Source: Bdellovibrio sp. ZAP7 (GTDB lineage Bacteria > Bdellovibrionota_B > Oligoflexia > Oligoflexales > RGVZ01). Taken from it: a stretch of DNA of 44,604 bases. Shown here in pieces: positions 26,157 to 34,885 of this stretch. Location: assembly GCA_945900755.1 (NCBI GenBank), contig CAMDKS010000025.1, forward strand, positions 1 through 44,604, in the 5' to 3' direction. Position 1 is the first letter of the stretch. Every line of letters starts with the position of its first letter. A program made the translations under genes and the position numbers. A model generated the notes under the pieces. That model saw nothing but the letters and a program-made list of their open reading frames with translations. It was not told where the DNA came from and searched no databases.

Positions 26157-27098
26157 CTATGCCCTAGCACCGGTGCTCGTAACGATTGAAAGGGGCGACG
26201 GGGCCGTTTCCGACAAACTAGAATCTAGGATCTGAGCCGACGTGCCTCTCGACCCATCGTGGCTCCATCCAGGAGGTCCGAAAAGGTAGCCGCGCAAACG
26301 AGCCGGATATCGCCAGTTGTCCCTAACGTCTCGACCGATGTTGATCCACTCATGCAAGGCAACGTAAATTGGATTGATGGAGATCACAGGGCTGACCAAG
26401 CCATACACAACTTTTTCTGTCTCTTCTTCAAAGGTTCCAAACATGCGGTCAAAAATAATCACGACACCACCGTAATTCTTATCAAGGTAACGGGGATTTG
26501 AACCATGGTGCACTCGGTGATGCGACGGCGTATTAAACGCATACTCAAACCATCCGAGCTTACCTATCATGTCTGTATGGAGCCAAAATTGATATAATAA
26601 GTTGAATGCAAACATACCAAGTATATCTTGAACCTGAAAACCAATCACAAGCATTGGTGTCAAAGTGAGCACAGCTGCGGAGATGGTCTGTGTCCATCCC
26701 AAACGGATGGCCGTCAGTACATTCATACTATTCGGAGAATGGTGCACGGCGTGCGTTCCCCAAAACCAGCGGATTTCATGGTCCCACCTGTGCATCCAGT
26801 AATATAAAAACTCTAGGCCAACAAAAAGCCCCGCAACCCTCCCCCACTGCCAAGCCCCTGCAACTTTGAGTGGCAAGTCTGCGATGGCGATCTGCTGTAC
26901 CCACGGGGCGACCCAAGCCAAGAGCCCACCTCCTAACAAAAAACCTAGCCCGTTACGAAGCATCATATCGATGACTGACACTCCACTTTCTCGCCAATTA
27001 TAGGGGATGCCTTTTTTGCGGTGCCACAAGATCTCCGCAATTCCGAGGCCAAAAATGTAGACCAAGCCGTAAACGCCAACCATTTTAATTAAATTCAT
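26157..27098 (-). CDS. Membrane fatty acid hydroxylase / sterol desaturase family protein
   Basis: 313 residues from ATG 27098 (AGGAGA site), not the longer reading from 27143. It is a di-iron membrane oxygenase with the three His boxes: HRWDH (His103, 107), HAVHH (His116, 119, 120) and HRVHH (His194, 197, 198), between four or so membrane helices. Family members hydroxylate or desaturate lipids, sterols or carotenoids; the substrate here is unknown. It is first gene of the TetR-rdgB run and lies directly behind the palindromic operator. Confidence 0.9.
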   Translation of the reverse strand: MNLIKMVGVYGLVYIFGLGIAEILWHRKKGIPYNWRESGVSVIDMMLRNGLGFLLGGGLLAWVAPWVQQIAIADLPLKVAGAWQWGRVAGLFVGLEFLYYWMHRWDHEIRWFWGTHAVHHSPNSMNVLTAIRLGWTQTISAAVLTLTPMLVIGFQVQDILGMFAFNLLYQFWLHTDMIGKLGWFEYAFNTPSHHRVHHGSNPRYLDKNYGGVVIIFDRMFGTFEEETEKVVYGLVSPVISINPIYVALHEWINIGRDVRDNWRYPARLRGYLFGPPGWSHDGSRGTSAQILDSSLSETAPSPLSIVTSTGARA

Positions 27099-27143
27099 GT
27101 GATTTCTCCTAGTAAAGATTCGATCCCTTCGACATCCTAACAC

Positions 27144-27169
27144 ATTTAATTAGCAAGCGCTAATTAAAT
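27144..27169 (-). promoter_or_regulatory. Perfect 11-4-11 palindrome, probable TetR operator
   Basis: ATTTAATTAGC, four bases, GCTAATTAAAT. It lies 45 bases before the hydroxylase start, where a repressor would block transcription of hydroxylase-TetR-rdgB. The TTAGC-N4-GCTAA form is typical of TetR-family sites. Confidence 0.8.
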
Positions 27170-27236
27170 TAACTAGTCCTGTCGATTGTTTGCGAAAAAT
27201 CGATGTATTATATTGAAATAATAGGTTTAAATTTTT

Positions 27237-27291
27237 TAGCCGAAAGCCCGTCGGCTACACGAAAGGTCCTTGCTCTGGAGGAAGCTCGGAC
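27237..27291 (+). promoter_or_regulatory. Structured leader upstream of bolA-xdh genes
   Basis: Two hairpins in a row: TAGCCGA/TCGGCTA (7 bp, 7-base loop, 27237-27257) and GTCC-GCT/AGC-GGAC with a two-base internal bulge (27266-27291), whose loop holds GGAGGA. A CGAAAG element occurs in the first stem-loop and again between the two hairpins. They sit 40 bases before bolA. I cannot match this to a known riboswitch. Confidence 0.4.
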
Positions 27292-27329
27292 GTATCATTG
27301 CGCTTCACAGTTAGAGTGAGTGGAGACCA

Positions 27330-27566
27330 ATGACTATGCAAATGAGTGCCGATGTTATCACAAAAAAACTTCTCGAATCTTTTCCCGACGCAAAAGTAAA
27401 AGCCTCCGACATGACCGGCGGCGGTGATCACTGGCAAGTGGCCATTGAATCAACTCAGTTCACGGGTAAATCCCTGGTCGAACAACATCAACTCGTCTAC
27501 AAAGCTCTTGGCGATTGGATGAAAAAGGAAATTCACGCGTTAGCCTTGACCACAAAGGCCATCTAA
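27330..27566 (+). CDS. bolA: BolA-family protein
   Basis: 78 residues with the BolA/YrbA fold: LLESFPDAKVKASDMTGGGDHWQV then EQHQLVYKALGDWMKKEIHALAL, where the conserved His of the RHQ-like motif is in VEQHQLVY. BolA proteins pair with monothiol glutaredoxins in iron-sulfur cluster handling. RBS GTGGAG before ATG 27330. One base separates its stop from the next gene, so it leads the operon that makes a 2Fe-2S/Mo enzyme, a sensible partnership. Confidence 0.88.
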   Translation: MTMQMSADVITKKLLESFPDAKVKASDMTGGGDHWQVAIESTQFTGKSLVEQHQLVYKALGDWMKKEIHALALTTKAI

Positions 27567-27567
27567 C

Positions 27568-28533
27568 GTGACAAGCCGCGATTCACAGCAAGCGAAATCC
27601 GTCGGCCTTTTGGCTGGGACCCTTTCGCTCACTGAACTTGGGCTCGGGTCACTGCTTCACGCCTTGCATGTGCCGTTGACGGGATCCGTGCTCTCACTGA
27701 ATCAAGGGTTGTTTTTATCGCGAATCACGCGCACGAATTCTTTGCACAAACAAGACCACAATCGGAATAGAACCCTCGCCTTTGAAGTCTCTTCCGTCAC
27801 CGCCCTCCTCAAGTCGATGTCCCCCGTCGGCAAACGCCTCACGCCAATGCTCGCCATTGCCGTACAGGGCTTTTTGTTTACGGCCGGCATCATGATATTT
27901 GGGGACAGTCTCCTCGGAGTCATCGTTGGCTCCATGCTCCTTTCGGCGTGGGGCATTGCCCAACCTGCACTCCTAGCAGGAATCATGTTTACGGCTCTGA
28001 CAGGCACAGAACAAAATAAAATTATTGGTTCCTGGCAAAAAATGATTGGTGGTGTCGATTGGTTTTCCGGATTTGCAATCACCGATGCGATCACGGTCCT
28101 GCTAATGATTAAGTGCAGCGTCGCGTTTGGGTGTGCATTATTCGCATGGTTTTCACCAATCAACCAGCCAAACTCCCTCTGGGCAAAATTAGAACGTCGC
28201 CTCACTCGGCCCTTCAAGTCCATCACCCCATCCGTGGTACGCGAACACGACGTTTCAAGCTCGATCCTCCAAACCTTGGTCCTCGCATTAAGGGACCTCA
28301 AAAACCCGATGCTCTGGATCTCGTTAAGTTTGCTCGTTGGGTTTTCGTATTTTCTGGATTCCGAATGGGTTCCCGCACTTTGGATTGGAATGAGGTCATT
28401 AGCCGCAGTGTATGCGTTTTATATCGTGTTACACCTGATGCCTTGGTCTAGAATTCTAAATTCTCAAAATAAAAATGCCGTCGCCCTTCGCGCCGCACTG
28501 AGCGTCATCCAGCAGAAGGACGCCACCCCATGA
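27568..28533 (+). CDS. Membrane protein of unknown function in the xdh operon
   Basis: 321 residues from GTG 27568. About six or seven hydrophobic segments (VGLLAGTLSLTELGLGSLLHAL, MLAIAVQGFLFTAGIMIFG, GVIVGSMLLSAWGIAQPALLAGIMF, ITDAITVLLMIKCSVAFGCALFAWF, MLWISLSLLVGFSYFL, SLAAVYAFYIVLHLM). The conserved-looking stretch HALHVPLTGSVLSLNQGLFLSR lies near the start. It overlaps xdhA as ATGA and follows bolA directly, so it is co-translated with the xanthine dehydrogenase genes; purine or cofactor transport is a guess from position only. Confidence 0.65.
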   Translation: MTSRDSQQAKSVGLLAGTLSLTELGLGSLLHALHVPLTGSVLSLNQGLFLSRITRTNSLHKQDHNRNRTLAFEVSSVTALLKSMSPVGKRLTPMLAIAVQGFLFTAGIMIFGDSLLGVIVGSMLLSAWGIAQPALLAGIMFTALTGTEQNKIIGSWQKMIGGVDWFSGFAITDAITVLLMIKCSVAFGCALFAWFSPINQPNSLWAKLERRLTRPFKSITPSVVREHDVSSSILQTLVLALRDLKNPMLWISLSLLVGFSYFLDSEWVPALWIGMRSLAAVYAFYIVLHLMPWSRILNSQNKNAVALRAALSVIQQKDATP

Positions 28534-30011
28534 CGCCTAAAACAAGAGACTCAGTCGTCTTTTCTTTAAATGGTCAGATAACGCATGTCACCGGCGATGA
28601 TTCGTTTATGACGTTGGCTGAGTGGTTGAGGAAAAGAGCACTGCTTACCGGCACAAAAATTGTTTGTGCGGAGGGAGACTGCGGAGCATGTACCGTCGTG
28701 CGAGCTTTTGAACCCCGTGGCTCTAAGAAAAAACCGATTTTCGAGGCCATGAATTCGTGCATCACATCTGTCCTCCAAATGGATGGAAGCCACCTCGTGA
28801 CGGTTGAAGGATTAAAAGTCGACGAAGAACTCGCACCTGCACAATCGGCCATGCGAATATGTCACGGATCTCAATGCGGATTTTGTACACCAGGATTTGT
28901 CATGGCCATAACTGGCGCCCTCGAATTGCTGCCAAAATTAGATCGCAAAACCGCGGCCAACTACATGACAGGAAATCTTTGTCGGTGCACGGGCTACAGT
29001 CCTATACTCGATGCCGCAGAGTCAGTCGTGAGCTCCCCTAAACACAATCTTGGGTCCAGATATCTAACACCGGCAACCATAAAAAAATTGCGCGAGTTGA
29101 CCAATTCCACTCTTGAAATCCATGGCTCCTCAGGGCCTGAGGGCCATCATGGAAAGGTTTTTTATGCTCCCCAAAAACTAGCGGATGCTTGCAAAGCTTC
29201 CGCCAAACATAAAAATTCACGGCTCATCGCAGCCGCCACCGACGTTGGCGTTCAGGCCAACAAAGGCAAGGCCCTTGCCCCATACACCATTAGTCTTCAA
29301 AATATTCCTGAACTATACACTATCACGTCGAGTAGCACCTCGGTGATGGTCGGGGCTCGCGTCAACCTAACTCAATTGCGTACAGCCATGACTAAACCCA
29401 TGCCTGAATTTGCGAGGTTTTTGGACATATTTGCCTCGCCTCAAATTAAAAACGTGGCGACCTTGATCGGAAATTTGGCTAACGCCTCACCCATCGGCGA
29501 CACTCTTCCTTTTTTATTGGCGACGGACGCCGTGGTGCATACCGCACGCCACGCCCAAGGAAAATTTAGTCGAAGAAAAATTAAGATTGAAGATTTTTTC
29601 GTGGCCTACAAAAAACTCGCGTTGAAGGCTGGAGAAATTATTACCGCCGTGGAAATTCCTACGGGAAAATACGCCCACAATCTTCGCTTGTACAAAGTAT
29701 CCCAGAGAAAAGACCTCGACATCTCTGCCGTCAGTGCGGCACTGAATATTGATGTCAACAAGTCAGGAAAAATTTCCCTTGCCAGCCTTGCTTTCGGAGG
29801 CGTTGCAGCGACTCCGGTTCGTCTGGGAAAGGTCGAACAATATTTGCTCGGAAAGACACCGTCGACGCCCGTTTTTGATACGGCTTCTGCCATGATCGAC
29901 AGCCTGTTGCAACCACTGTCTGATGCCCGAGGCACCGACACCTACCGCCGTGTGCTGGTGACCAACATCTTCCAAAAATATGTCCACAATACATTTGGCG
30001 ACCGATCATGA
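28530..30011 (+). CDS. xdhA: Xanthine dehydrogenase small subunit (2Fe-2S and FAD)
   Basis: 493 residues. The N-terminal plant-type 2Fe-2S domain has Cys46, 51, 54 (CAEGDCGAC) and Cys77; the second, helical 2Fe-2S domain has Cys116, 119 (SQCGFCTPG), Cys151 and 153 (NLCRCTGYSP). The FAD domain follows (about 190-370, with LIGNLANASPIGDTLPFLLATDA) and then the CO-dehydrogenase flavoprotein C-terminal domain. It passes electrons from the Mo site in XdhB to FAD and NAD. Overlaps both neighbours by ATGA, so it is tightly coupled to xdhB. Confidence 0.96.
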   Translation: MTPKTRDSVVFSLNGQITHVTGDDSFMTLAEWLRKRALLTGTKIVCAEGDCGACTVVRAFEPRGSKKKPIFEAMNSCITSVLQMDGSHLVTVEGLKVDEELAPAQSAMRICHGSQCGFCTPGFVMAITGALELLPKLDRKTAANYMTGNLCRCTGYSPILDAAESVVSSPKHNLGSRYLTPATIKKLRELTNSTLEIHGSSGPEGHHGKVFYAPQKLADACKASAKHKNSRLIAAATDVGVQANKGKALAPYTISLQNIPELYTITSSSTSVMVGARVNLTQLRTAMTKPMPEFARFLDIFASPQIKNVATLIGNLANASPIGDTLPFLLATDAVVHTARHAQGKFSRRKIKIEDFFVAYKKLALKAGEIITAVEIPTGKYAHNLRLYKVSQRKDLDISAVSAALNIDVNKSGKISLASLAFGGVAATPVRLGKVEQYLLGKTPSTPVFDTASAMIDSLLQPLSDARGTDTYRRVLVTNIFQKYVHNTFGDRS

Positions 30012-32449
30012 AACATACGTCTACGCCTCATGATTCCTCAATCACCCACGTTACCGGTGAGTCCGAATATGTAGACGACCGCACGATGCTCGCTGGCGAA
30101 TTATTTGTCGGCTGTTTCTACTTAAAAGTTGCCCACACCGAAATTGAATCTCTAGACATTTCCGAGGCCCTTAAAATTCAGGGAGTCGAAGCCGTCGTTA
30201 CCGCAAAAGATGTCGCCCACAATGCATGGGGCCCTATTTTTCAAGATCAGCCCATCATTGCAGGAAACGTCACAGAATTTGCTGGCGAGGTCTTAGCTGT
30301 CGTTGGAGCCACCACTCCGGATGCACTGCGCCGCGGCCTTGGAGCCATCAAGGTTCGTCACCGCCCCCGACCATCCATCCTATCCATTAGCCAGGCCATC
30401 ACTAAAAAATCCTTTATCGGATCAGAACGAAGTATTCGGCGTGGAGATGTTGCTCAAGCACTGAGTACCGCACCTCATCGCTTGTCTGGGATTCTCGAGA
30501 TCAAAGGTGCAGATCATTTCTACCTCGAGAATCAATCGGCGGTGGCCTACCCAAAAGAGGCGGGCCAAATGGAAGTGCACTCCTCGACCCAACACCCAAC
30601 CGAAACCCAGCACGTCGTCGCAGAAGCTCTCGGAGTCAATTTCAGTGACGTTGTGTGTATCGTCAAACGTCTGGGCGGAGGCTTTGGTGGCAAGGAGTCC
30701 CAGTCTAGTCCGATCGCAGCTTACGCCGCCTTAATCGCAAAAAAAACTAAACGTCCCGCCCGCATTGTCTTGACCAAAGATGACGACATGATCATGACCG
30801 GCAAAAGAAATCCTTTTGAAATTCACTATGAAGTAGGCTTCGACAAAAGTGGAAAAATTCTAGCTCTAAAATCTCAATTGTATTCGGACGGCGGAGCCTA
30901 CGCCGATCTTTCAACCGCCATCATGGAGCGGGCGATGTTGCACTCTGACAACGCCTATTTCATCCCCAACGTCGAAGTCATCGGTCAGGTTTGCAAAACA
31001 AACTGCCATCCGCACACGGCCTTTCGTGGATTCGGAGGACCTAAGGGGGTCGCCGTCATTGAAGGAATTATTGAAGACATGGCTCGAGAGCTAAAAATTG
31101 ATGCTCTCGACATTAGAAAAATGAATGTCTACCGTGAAGGGCACGATGTCACTCATTATGGGCAAGTGGTCGAGAATAACCGGCTGCCTAGTGTATTTAC
31201 AGAGCTCGAAAAAACATCGGACTATCGCCGCCGCCGCTCTGAAATCGCTGCCCACAACCGCACGGCACTCGCCGCCAGTAGCCGTTTTTTGCCAGCCTCC
31301 GAGACCCTTCGAGGTTTATCTATGACGGCTGTTAAATTCGGTATTTCCTTTACCACGAAATTTCTAAACCAAGGTAACGCACTCGTTCAGGTCCACCGAG
31401 ATGGCTCCATTCAAGTCTCTACGGGGGCCGTTGAGATGGGGCAAGGCGTCAATACACGCATCGCCATGCTCGTGGCCGAAGAGTTGGGAGTTCCCTTAGA
31501 GCGAATTCGCGTGATGACTACGTCAACCGAGAAAAACGCCAACACTTCCCCTACTGCCGCCTCCACGGGAACGGATATTAACGGTGCCGCAGCTGTACTG
31601 GCCGCTAGAAAAATCAAAGAACGCCTCGCCGCATTGACCCTCAAACTTCAAAATATGGATCCTGAAAACTGGCCGTCGAAAACCGCGGGACTCGGCTCCT
31701 ATCCTGAAATTGAAATAACCGACCTTGATGATGCCGTGACACAAACGTCGTTTCATGCCAATAAAGTTGAGGTCACAGGAATTCGAGGAAAAGGTAAGAC
31801 CAAAGGATTCAAAATTGGTTTCCCAGAATTAGTGAACGAAGCCTATTTAAGCCGAATTTCACTTGGTGAGTACGGCTATCACCGAACCGAAAATTTAGGG
31901 TTCGACAAACTTAAAGGTCAAGGTCAAGCCTTTCAGTATTTCTCTCAAGGTGTCGCTGCGAGTGAAGTCGAAATTAATCGACTCACCGGTGACGTCAAAG
32001 TTCGCCGTGTCGATATTTTAATGGACGTTGGACGCCCGATCAACGAGGGCCTTGATCTCGGTCAGGTGTCGGGTGCATTCATTCAGGGCATGGGCTGGGT
32101 GACCACAGAAAATCTCGTGTACGACAGAGAAGGCTATTTACTCTCGCACTCTCCGAGCACCTACAAAATTCCAAGCATTCAAGACACACCTCGAGAGTTC
32201 AACATAAAACTCGATCACAACCCAAATAACTTGGCCAACATTCGCGGCACCAAGGCCGTGGGAGAACCCCCCTTGCTTCTTTCCATATCCGTATGGTCTG
32301 CCATCAAGGACGCCCTTCGTTATGTATCAGAACGAGACCCTAGCCATTTGGCCTTTAACCGCACACACCTGCTGCCCATTCCTGCCACGTCCGAACGGGT
32401 ACTTCGCCATTTAGAACCGTCCCTCTTCAGCTCACCGGCTCACAAGTAG
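30008..32449 (+). CDS. xdhB: Xanthine dehydrogenase molybdenum-binding subunit
   Basis: 813 residues of the xanthine oxidase Mo-binding family. Marks: QHPTETQH and GGGFGGKE (223-230), AFRGFGGPKG, GAVEMGQGVNTRIAMLVAEELG, and the catalytic Glu753 in AVGEPPLLL. Oxidises hypoxanthine and xanthine to urate in purine catabolism; substrate preference within the family cannot be proven from this. Translationally coupled to xdhA and followed 29 bases later by its maturation factor xdhC. Length and motifs look complete. Confidence 0.96.
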   Translation: MKHTSTPHDSSITHVTGESEYVDDRTMLAGELFVGCFYLKVAHTEIESLDISEALKIQGVEAVVTAKDVAHNAWGPIFQDQPIIAGNVTEFAGEVLAVVGATTPDALRRGLGAIKVRHRPRPSILSISQAITKKSFIGSERSIRRGDVAQALSTAPHRLSGILEIKGADHFYLENQSAVAYPKEAGQMEVHSSTQHPTETQHVVAEALGVNFSDVVCIVKRLGGGFGGKESQSSPIAAYAALIAKKTKRPARIVLTKDDDMIMTGKRNPFEIHYEVGFDKSGKILALKSQLYSDGGAYADLSTAIMERAMLHSDNAYFIPNVEVIGQVCKTNCHPHTAFRGFGGPKGVAVIEGIIEDMARELKIDALDIRKMNVYREGHDVTHYGQVVENNRLPSVFTELEKTSDYRRRRSEIAAHNRTALAASSRFLPASETLRGLSMTAVKFGISFTTKFLNQGNALVQVHRDGSIQVSTGAVEMGQGVNTRIAMLVAEELGVPLERIRVMTTSTEKNANTSPTAASTGTDINGAAAVLAARKIKERLAALTLKLQNMDPENWPSKTAGLGSYPEIEITDLDDAVTQTSFHANKVEVTGIRGKGKTKGFKIGFPELVNEAYLSRISLGEYGYHRTENLGFDKLKGQGQAFQYFSQGVAASEVEINRLTGDVKVRRVDILMDVGRPINEGLDLGQVSGAFIQGMGWVTTENLVYDREGYLLSHSPSTYKIPSIQDTPREFNIKLDHNPNNLANIRGTKAVGEPPLLLSISVWSAIKDALRYVSERDPSHLAFNRTHLLPIPATSERVLRHLEPSLFSSPAHK

Positions 32450-32478
32450 GCTTTAAATTATTAAGGGCCAGGTGTCAC

Positions 32479-33249
32479 ATGCTTTTTAACGACGTCATTC
32501 AAATCTGTCAGGATCTAAATCTAGCGGGTACTTCCTATGCGGTGGTCACCATCGTTAAGATTGATGCCCATGTGCCCCAAGAAGTGGGCGCAAAAATGAT
32601 TGTCACTCTTGACGGGCTCCATGCCGGAACTATTGGTGGCGGAAAAATTGAGGCCAAAGGTATTTCTCTGGCCGTCGAGCAAATTTCGGTGGGTTCATCG
32701 TCTGCACTCATGCACCGCATTGACCTTAATCAAGATCTTGGCATGGTGTGTGGGGGCGTGGCGACGTTATTTATTGAGTACTCTAACCTCGCCTCCTGGA
32801 CGATTGCGGTATATGGGGCAGGTCACGTCGGGCAAGCACTGGTCAACCTCTTGAAAACATTTTCCTGTCAATTGGTTTGCGTCGACGCTAGGGAAGAGTG
32901 GCTTGAAAAACTCCCCGAACACCCACGACTCAATAAAATTTTAAGTTCTGATATGGCCGTGATTCCGAAGACTCTCCCCAAAGACACCTACCACGTCATC
33001 GCCACACAGGGCCATGTCTTTGATCTCGTGGTACTACGAGAAGTCCTAAAAATGGGAACCGCACCCTATATCGGAGTGATCGGTAGCACGGTCAAAGCGA
33101 GAACTATTCGGGCCACCTTGATGAAGGAGGGCTTTACGGAAGCCGAAACAAAATTATTCTATTGCCCCATGGGCCTACCCATTGGCAACAACACCCCTGC
33201 CGAAATTGCGGTCAGCATTGCGGCGCAGATTCTAGAAAAGCGGAAATAA
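32479..33249 (+). CDS. xdhC: Xanthine dehydrogenase accessory protein XdhC
   Basis: 256 residues. XdhC binds the molybdenum cofactor, helps its sulfuration and inserts it into XdhB. N-terminal XdhC/CoxI part with TIGGGKIEAKG and DLGMVCGG; C-terminal Rossmann part with VYGAGHVGQALVNLL, then IGVIGSTVKARTIRATLMKEG and CPMGLPIGNNTPAEIAVSIAAQI. Same strand and order as in other bacterial xdhABC operons. No guanine deaminase or urate pathway gene follows in the window. Confidence 0.95.
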   Translation: MLFNDVIQICQDLNLAGTSYAVVTIVKIDAHVPQEVGAKMIVTLDGLHAGTIGGGKIEAKGISLAVEQISVGSSSALMHRIDLNQDLGMVCGGVATLFIEYSNLASWTIAVYGAGHVGQALVNLLKTFSCQLVCVDAREEWLEKLPEHPRLNKILSSDMAVIPKTLPKDTYHVIATQGHVFDLVVLREVLKMGTAPYIGVIGSTVKARTIRATLMKEGFTEAETKLFYCPMGLPIGNNTPAEIAVSIAAQILEKRK

Positions 33250-33316
33250 TGGCCTAGTCGTGCTATGATCAAAGTCCAGCTCATTTACTGATTTAATTCC
33301 TTCAACGGAGTCTATT

Positions 33317-34222
33317 TTGACGCAGGCCTTCCATCGTTCAAAATTTCCGACCGCCGAGGCTGCGTCTCCCATAGTATTGCGAGATGGTGCTCAAATTCAA
33401 ACTTGGGTTCATGATGGTTTTGGAACCCCGCTGGTGTTTTTACACGGGTTGGGCTGCTCCATCAGTCATTGGAAGCATCAACTCATTCACGCCCAAGAAT
33501 CACAGCGCCTCACCTTGCACTTGGATTACCGCGGCCACGGGGCCTCGACCTTAGGTGATGCACCTCGCCCACTAACCATCACCACACTCAGCCATGATCT
33601 TCGTGAGGTATTAGACCAGCTTTCCATTGAGTCCGCAGTGATACTAGGTCAATCAATGGGCGGCACCGTTGCCCTTCAGTTTGCCCATGACCACCCAAAT
33701 CGATGTGCAGGCCTTGTGCTCCAAGGCGCAGCAGGACGTAACCCTTATGCAACCATGAGTATCGGCGATTCTGGTAGAGCGGCCTTAAAAATGATGATTG
33801 GCCTCAACAAGGTCGCTCCCAAATGGGTCCATCTAATGAATAAGGCGGCAGGCAAAGCCCCCCTATTTGCGCGAGAGATGATTCGTCGCAATAGGTTTAA
33901 TCCTGCACTAGCAAAAAACGAGGACATTGAAGACTACCTCCAACATTTTTTTGCAACTGATCCCAATATTTTCTACGAATTGGCGGACGATTTACATGAC
34001 TTCGACGTCAGTACGCTTGAACATCTAATCAACGTCCCAGCTCTTATTCTCGCAGGCGCATTGGATAAAATGGTGCATCTAGATGAATGTAAATGGCTAG
34101 CGAAAAGACTACCCTTGGCTGAGCTAGAAATTATTGCGCACGGCAGTCATTGCCCACAGATTGACGATCCCGCTTACGTTAATCAGAGAATAGATCGTTT
34201 TTTTGAAACCTATCATTTCTAA
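33317..34222 (+). CDS. Alpha/beta hydrolase
   Basis: 301 residues. Oxyanion motif HGLGCS, nucleophile Ser113 in GQSMGG, Asp250 in AGALDKMV and His278 in GSHCPQI make a full catalytic triad. Start is TTG 33317 with AACGGAG six bases ahead; no better ATG exists nearby. Substrate unknown; the fold covers esterases, lipases, dehalogenases and C-C hydrolases. It follows xdhC by 67 bases and may be part of the same transcript. Confidence 0.88.
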   Translation: MTQAFHRSKFPTAEAASPIVLRDGAQIQTWVHDGFGTPLVFLHGLGCSISHWKHQLIHAQESQRLTLHLDYRGHGASTLGDAPRPLTITTLSHDLREVLDQLSIESAVILGQSMGGTVALQFAHDHPNRCAGLVLQGAAGRNPYATMSIGDSGRAALKMMIGLNKVAPKWVHLMNKAAGKAPLFAREMIRRNRFNPALAKNEDIEDYLQHFFATDPNIFYELADDLHDFDVSTLEHLINVPALILAGALDKMVHLDECKWLAKRLPLAELEIIAHGSHCPQIDDPAYVNQRIDRFFETYHF

Positions 34223-34391
34223 AAAGATCGCAGCGGAATGTACTGTGAAGGGCGAAGACCAATTAAAATGCTTTGATTTTTGAAATCTATATTGCTAAAC
34301 TCTGGCATTAGATGGCATGCATGCGAAATCTAGTAATGGTTGCTCATGTGCTGCCGCAAGACTATTTGATCACTTTATAAAGGAATGAATT

Positions 34392-34826
34392 ATGAAACTA
34401 ATTATTGGATTTCTTGCCTCAACACTAATCGCAGGCGCTTCTTATGCAAAAACCTGTGACGTTGCCGTTGATGCAACTGACGCCATGAGTTACAACACGA
34501 AAGTGATTGCAACCGCAGGTTGCTCGGAGATCAAACTTACTTTAAAACATGCCGGCAAGCTTCCAAAGGCCGCTATGGGTCACAATCTGGTCATCGCCGC
34601 TGAGGCTGATATGAAAAATATCATCGCTGCCGCTACTAAGTCTGGTTTTGCAAAAGATTACTCACCAGGTACTGAGCATGTCATCGCTGCTACCAAAATG
34701 GTTGGGGGCGGCGAATCTGACACATTTACTATGTCCACAAGCAAACTCAAAAAAGGCACGAAATATAAATTCTTTTGTACGTTTCCAGGACACAGCTCCA
34801 TAATGGTGGGTGACGTTTCTCTATAA
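34392..34826 (+). CDS. Azurin (blue copper protein)
   Basis: 144 residues with a cleavable signal (LIIGFLASTLIAGASYA). Mature azurin has the type 1 copper ligands His64 (MGHNLV), Cys129, His134 and Met138 (FFCTFPGHSSIMVG) and a Cys22-Cys44 disulfide. It is a soluble periplasmic one-electron carrier. Ribosome site AAGGAAT before ATG 34392. It converges on a di-haem lipoprotein gene across a shared terminator, so donor and acceptor could be neighbours. A 169-base untranslated gap precedes it with no clear promoter boxes. Confidence 0.95.
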   Translation: MKLIIGFLASTLIAGASYAKTCDVAVDATDAMSYNTKVIATAGCSEIKLTLKHAGKLPKAAMGHNLVIAAEADMKNIIAAATKSGFAKDYSPGTEHVIAATKMVGGGESDTFTMSTSKLKKGTKYKFFCTFPGHSSIMVGDVSL

Positions 34827-34837
34827 GCCAATCAAAT

Positions 34838-34884
34838 AAAACCATCCAACTCTCCCAAATAAAATGGGCCGGTTGGATGGTTTT
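34838..34884. terminator. Bidirectional terminator between azurin and di-haem gene
   Basis: AAAACCATCCAAC (34838-34850) pairs perfectly with GTTGGATGGTTTT (34872-34884). T runs on both strands let it end both converging transcripts. Confidence 0.88.
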
Positions 34885-34885
34885 C

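Noticed and set aside
27266..27300. GGAGGAAGCTCGGAC resembling the conserved RNase P RNA box
   Set aside because: The match to the GAGGAAAGTCCGG signature is partial and the surrounding 300 bases code for BolA, leaving no room for the RNA.
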